A stretch of DNA of 64,000 bases, from the NCBI GenBank assembly GCA_003020965.1, contig PXRL01000020.1, positions 60,013 through 124,012 on the forward strand. Direction: 5' to 3'. Positions 61,780 to 64,000 of the stretch are shown here, piece after piece; positions within the stretch are counted from its first letter, which is position 1; every line of letters begins with the position of its first letter. The notes under the pieces were generated by a model. That model saw nothing but the letters and a program-made list of their open reading frames with translations, made no database searches and had not been told where the DNA came from. Origin of the DNA: Halobacteriales archaeon QS_4_69_225 (GTDB lineage Archaea > Halobacteriota > Halobacteria > Halobacteriales > Haloarculaceae). The position numbers were made by a program, and so were the translations under genes.

Positions 61780-62241
61780 GTGCCTGGACGCTACTACGAG
61801 GAGTTCGAGGTCGGCGAGACCATCGAACACGACAAGCGACGGACGGTGAGCGAAAGCGACAACCAGCGGTTCTGCGACATGACGATGAACCAGCAGCCGC
61901 TGCACTTGGACGCCGACTTCGCCGCCGACTCGCAGTTCGGCGAGCGGCTGGTCAACGGCCTCTACACGATGAGCCTCGCCGTCGGGCTCACCATCCCCGA
62001 CACGACCGACGGCACCATCGTCGCCAACCTCTCCTACGACGACGTCGAACACCCCAATCCGGTGTTCCACGGCGACACCATCTACGCGCAGACGACCGTC
62101 ACCGACAAGCGGGAGACCTCCGACGGCGAGCGCGGCGTCGTCACGATGCACGTCGAGGCGTTCAAAATCGAGTCCGACGATGACGACACGCTGGTCTGCG
62201 AGTTCGACCGGACGGCGTTGTCGCTGAAGAAGCCGGAGTAG
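61780..62241 (+). CDS. MaoC-like dehydratase/hydratase (hot-dog fold)
   Basis: 153 residues from the GTG at 61780 (VPGRYYEEFEVGETIEHDKR). The catalytic segment is NQRFCDMTMNQQPLHLDADF (about 30-50), the R-hydratase pattern with Asn/His, then GERLVNGLYTMSLAVGL and PVFHGDTIYAQTTVTDKRE, typical of the short MaoC group found beside CitE-type lyases in bacteria. Such enzymes hydrate enoyl-CoA esters such as mesaconyl- or itaconyl-CoA. Pairing with the neighbouring lyase is therefore plausible. Confidence 0.83.
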   Translation: MPGRYYEEFEVGETIEHDKRRTVSESDNQRFCDMTMNQQPLHLDADFAADSQFGERLVNGLYTMSLAVGLTIPDTTDGTIVANLSYDDVEHPNPVFHGDTIYAQTTVTDKRETSDGERGVVTMHVEAFKIESDDDDTLVCEFDRTALSLKKPE

Positions 62242-62279
62242 CGGAGTCGAGGCGTTTCTCCCGGTGGATTGATTGTCCA

Positions 62280-63008
62280 TTGCGCCGCAGTATCGGTGTG
62301 GTCGTAGAGGTCCTCATCGTGGGAGCCCTGCTATTCGTCGGGATTCTCATCGTTACCGTGTTCGGTTGCTCTGTTGCCGTCGCGGCCGACCGCTTCAGGA
62401 TCTGGCGACGGCTGAGAAACGACTCGGTGACGTCGATCGCCGACCTCGGTGACGTCGCAGACGGCGCGTTAGTCTCGATCGAAGGGACGGCAACGGCGAA
62501 TCCGACGCCGGCGATGGCCCCTCTGTCGGGCCGGGAATGTGCGGCCTACGAACACCGGATCGAGGAGGACGAAGACGGGGTCACCCACCTCACCCAAGAG
62601 TACAGCGATACGCCGTTCGTAGTCAGCGACGCGACGGGTGATGTACGGGTCGACCCCGAAGGGGCGCGTATGTTCACCGGGTCCGGGTGCTCCAAGAGTA
62701 CCGAGAAGGCGGATCACGAGGAGGTGCTCGTTCGAGTGGGTGAATCGGTAGTCGTGCACGGCCGGAAGCGAACCGCCGATGGCGCCGCCTACCTCGGCTC
62801 CGAGCGGGCCCACGACAGCCGGCTGGAACTGTTCCCGGGGCAACCACTCGCCTTTGCCGCGGCGGTCACGGGCGACTCGAAGTACTACGCCGACCTCTAC
62901 GTCGCCGACGAGTCGTCGGCACCGCCGGCGGGCGAGGTCCTGCGAGCCGGGATCAAGGCGCTGGCATTTGCGGTGGTGTCGCCGATACTCGTTCTGTGGA
63001 TCCTCTGA
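62280..63008 (+). CDS. GIDE-domain-like membrane protein
   Basis: 242 residues using a TTG at 62280; a GTG at 62298 is possible. A helix at residues 8-35 and another at about 225-242 bracket a domain with SIADLGDVADGALVSIEGT, PLSGRECAAYEHRIEEDED, DTPFVVSDATGDVRVDPEGA and GESVVVHGRKR. The order Gly-Xxx-Val-Xxx-Gly, SGxxCAAYEHRI and FVVSDATGxVRVDP is the prokaryotic GIDE (E3-ligase-associated) domain. Function in archaea is unknown; prokaryotic members lack the RING finger. Confidence 0.75.
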   Translation: MRRSIGVVVEVLIVGALLFVGILIVTVFGCSVAVAADRFRIWRRLRNDSVTSIADLGDVADGALVSIEGTATANPTPAMAPLSGRECAAYEHRIEEDEDGVTHLTQEYSDTPFVVSDATGDVRVDPEGARMFTGSGCSKSTEKADHEEVLVRVGESVVVHGRKRTADGAAYLGSERAHDSRLELFPGQPLAFAAAVTGDSKYYADLYVADESSAPPAGEVLRAGIKALAFAVVSPILVLWIL

Positions 63009-63321
63009 CGCGGGTCGGGACGGACGGGAGAGCGGCATCGGATGTATCGGGCCCCTGTCGAACGTGACGCGCCGAGCGTGGCGGGTCGATTTATACTGCG
63101 GCTGTGCCTACGTAAACTGGTCCCGTCCGGAAGATGCGGGTCTGGACGACATCAGCCGGGTATCGCCGAAGGATCTCGAAAAACTACCGTCGGCGGCATC
63201 AGCACCGCGGCGGCGCTTTATTTCACTCCGGCGTTTTAGATCCGCGAGCGGGCCCGTGAGTCTGACCGGAGATGACGGCCAGGATACCGCTCGGCGACGG
63301 AGTCGACGACGGGCAGCCGTC
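63009..63321. other. Intergenic region with no supported gene
   Basis: About 310 bp. It has AT-rich spots (gatttatac near 63090, ctttatttc near 63222, ttttagat near 63234) but no reading frame with protein character. It may hold the terminators of both convergent genes. Confidence 0.4.
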
Positions 63322-64000
63322 TCAGGGCTGCTGGGCGCCGACGACCGTCTTCCGGGAGGCGTCGGTGAACCGACGGAAGATTCCGGAGTCGTCGCTTTCG
63401 GCTCGTGCCGCGGCGGGGCCGAAGGTGTAGGTGTCCGTCTCCTCGGGCGCTTCGATGATGTAGGTGACCGTGCCGTCGGGCTCCACCTCGTCGAACTGGA
63501 CGAACCTGACGCCGTCGGTCGTCTCGACGCTGTCGAAGTCCCCGTCGACGAGCTTCCAGCCGAACGGAACGCGGTCACGGACCGTCGCCTTCTTGTTCGC
63601 GTCGACGTCGAGTTCGACGCGGGCCACCTGCCCGGCCGTGTAGACGCTCGCCCCGGTTTCCCGGGAGCCGGTCACCGTGAAGACGTCCCCGATGTCGGTG
63701 CCGCCCTCGTCGTTGCCGACGAGGAAGTCGTCGGTGTACGTATCGAGCGTCTCGAGATCGTCGTTTTCGGCGCGCTCGACGAGCGCCTCCGCGTCGGCGA
63801 ATCCGCCGCCGATGTTGAAGCTACGGTACCCCTCGAGAACGTCGTTCGACGTCGCCTCGACGGTGACGATGACGTCCATCGGGTCCGGGAACTCGCCGTT
63901 GTTCTGCTTGTAGGCGTCCATCGTGAGCGCGACCAGCCCGGCCAGCACGGGCCCGGACATGCTCGTCCCGGAGAGCTTGCCGTAGAACGGCTCCTGGGCG
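63322..64000 (-). CDS. Subtilase-family serine protease, C-terminal part (5' end outside window)
   Basis: The minus frame is open to the right edge. Its most N-terminal visible part is FYGKLSGTSMSGPVLAGLVA, holding the subtilase catalytic Ser in GTSMSGP, so the Asp and His of the triad lie beyond 64000. The remaining 210 residues are a C-terminal extension: helices (DALVERAENDD-like acidic stretch) and then a beta-sandwich-like domain with RVELDVDANKKATVRDRVPFGW. Haloarchaeal subtilases (halolysins) are secreted and Tat-exported; the export signal is not visible. The ATG inside (63960) is not the true start. Confidence 0.82.
   Translation of the reverse strand, partial: AQEPFYGKLSGTSMSGPVLAGLVALTMDAYKQNNGEFPDPMDVIVTVEATSNDVLEGYRSFNIGGGFADAEALVERAENDDLETLDTYTDDFLVGNDEGGTDIGDVFTVTGSRETGASVYTAGQVARVELDVDANKKATVRDRVPFGWKLVDGDFDSVETTDGVRFVQFDEVEPDGTVTYIIEAPEETDTYTFGPAAARAESDDSGIFRRFTDASRKTVVGAQQP

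Noticed and set aside
63042..63239. 65-codon plus-strand frame
   Set aside because: Composition is mixed and there is no promoter or motif; likely random.

Overview
The window is a stretch of haloarchaeal chromosome. The DNA is very GC-rich, the predicted proteins are acidic (Asp/Glu-rich, Lys-poor), start codons often sit about 25 to 30 bases after a TATA-like box with no obvious leader, and several families are typical of Halobacteria (Tat lipoproteins, a PGF-CTERM surface protein, a bacterioopsin-activator-type HTH regulator, phosphomevalonate decarboxylase). I see no rRNA, tRNA, CRISPR array or complete prophage. Genus cannot be fixed from the sequence.

Layout. 0-4.4 kb: hydantoinase (cut by the left edge), thiolase, and an HMG-CoA-synthase-like domain fused to a DUF35 zinc ribbon/OB fold. 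4.4-8 kb: a lipoprotein, a small conserved protein, a PadR regulator with a palindrome over its own promoter, and a SpoIIM-like membrane protein. 8-21 kb: two divergent cell-surface proteins, then a run of FtsX/MacB-type ABC genes (ATPase, two permeases, a 995-residue permease with extracellular Ig-like modules, a polytopic membrane protein, a second ATPase). 20.7-29.6 kb: a membrane hydrolase-like protein, an OB-fold-like membrane protein, and a MoxR / DUF58 / DUF4350 / DUF4129 gene set. 29.6-36.8 kb: small proteins, a MITE, paired bacterial-PH membrane proteins, DUF2071, a Bat-like regulator, a PGF-CTERM protein and an aldo/keto reductase. 36.8-40.6 kb: an ABC-2 exporter whose larger permease carries a PrsW-like protease domain. 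40.6-44.4 kb: SRPBCC protein, zinc finger, tyrosyl-tRNA synthetase, zinc-binding protein, PKD protein. 44.3-46.4 kb: a lower-GC, probably imported patch with decayed sequence. 46.4-56.4 kb: nucleobase permease, UV-damage endonuclease, arylsulfotransferase-like protein, lipoprotein, RHH-like protein, DUF429, HTTM protein, phosphomevalonate decarboxylase. 56.5-64 kb: membrane protein, cytochrome P450 remnant, a TnpB transposon with an omegaRNA-like right end abutting glutamate dehydrogenase, CitE-like lyase, MaoC hydratase, a GIDE-like membrane protein and a subtilase cut by the right edge.

How genes work together. The thiolase/DUF35 pair and the decarboxylase point to acyl-CoA and isoprenoid chemistry. 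Gdh, CitE-like lyase and MaoC hydratase lie together and could feed C5 dicarboxyl-CoA metabolism. The FtsX cluster beside a beta-helix surface protein, and the MoxR/DUF58 set, look like cell-envelope systems of unknown substrate. Mobile DNA is modest: one TnpB element and four short non-coding elements sharing GGTAGTGTTCAG-like ends, two or three of which show flanking direct repeats.
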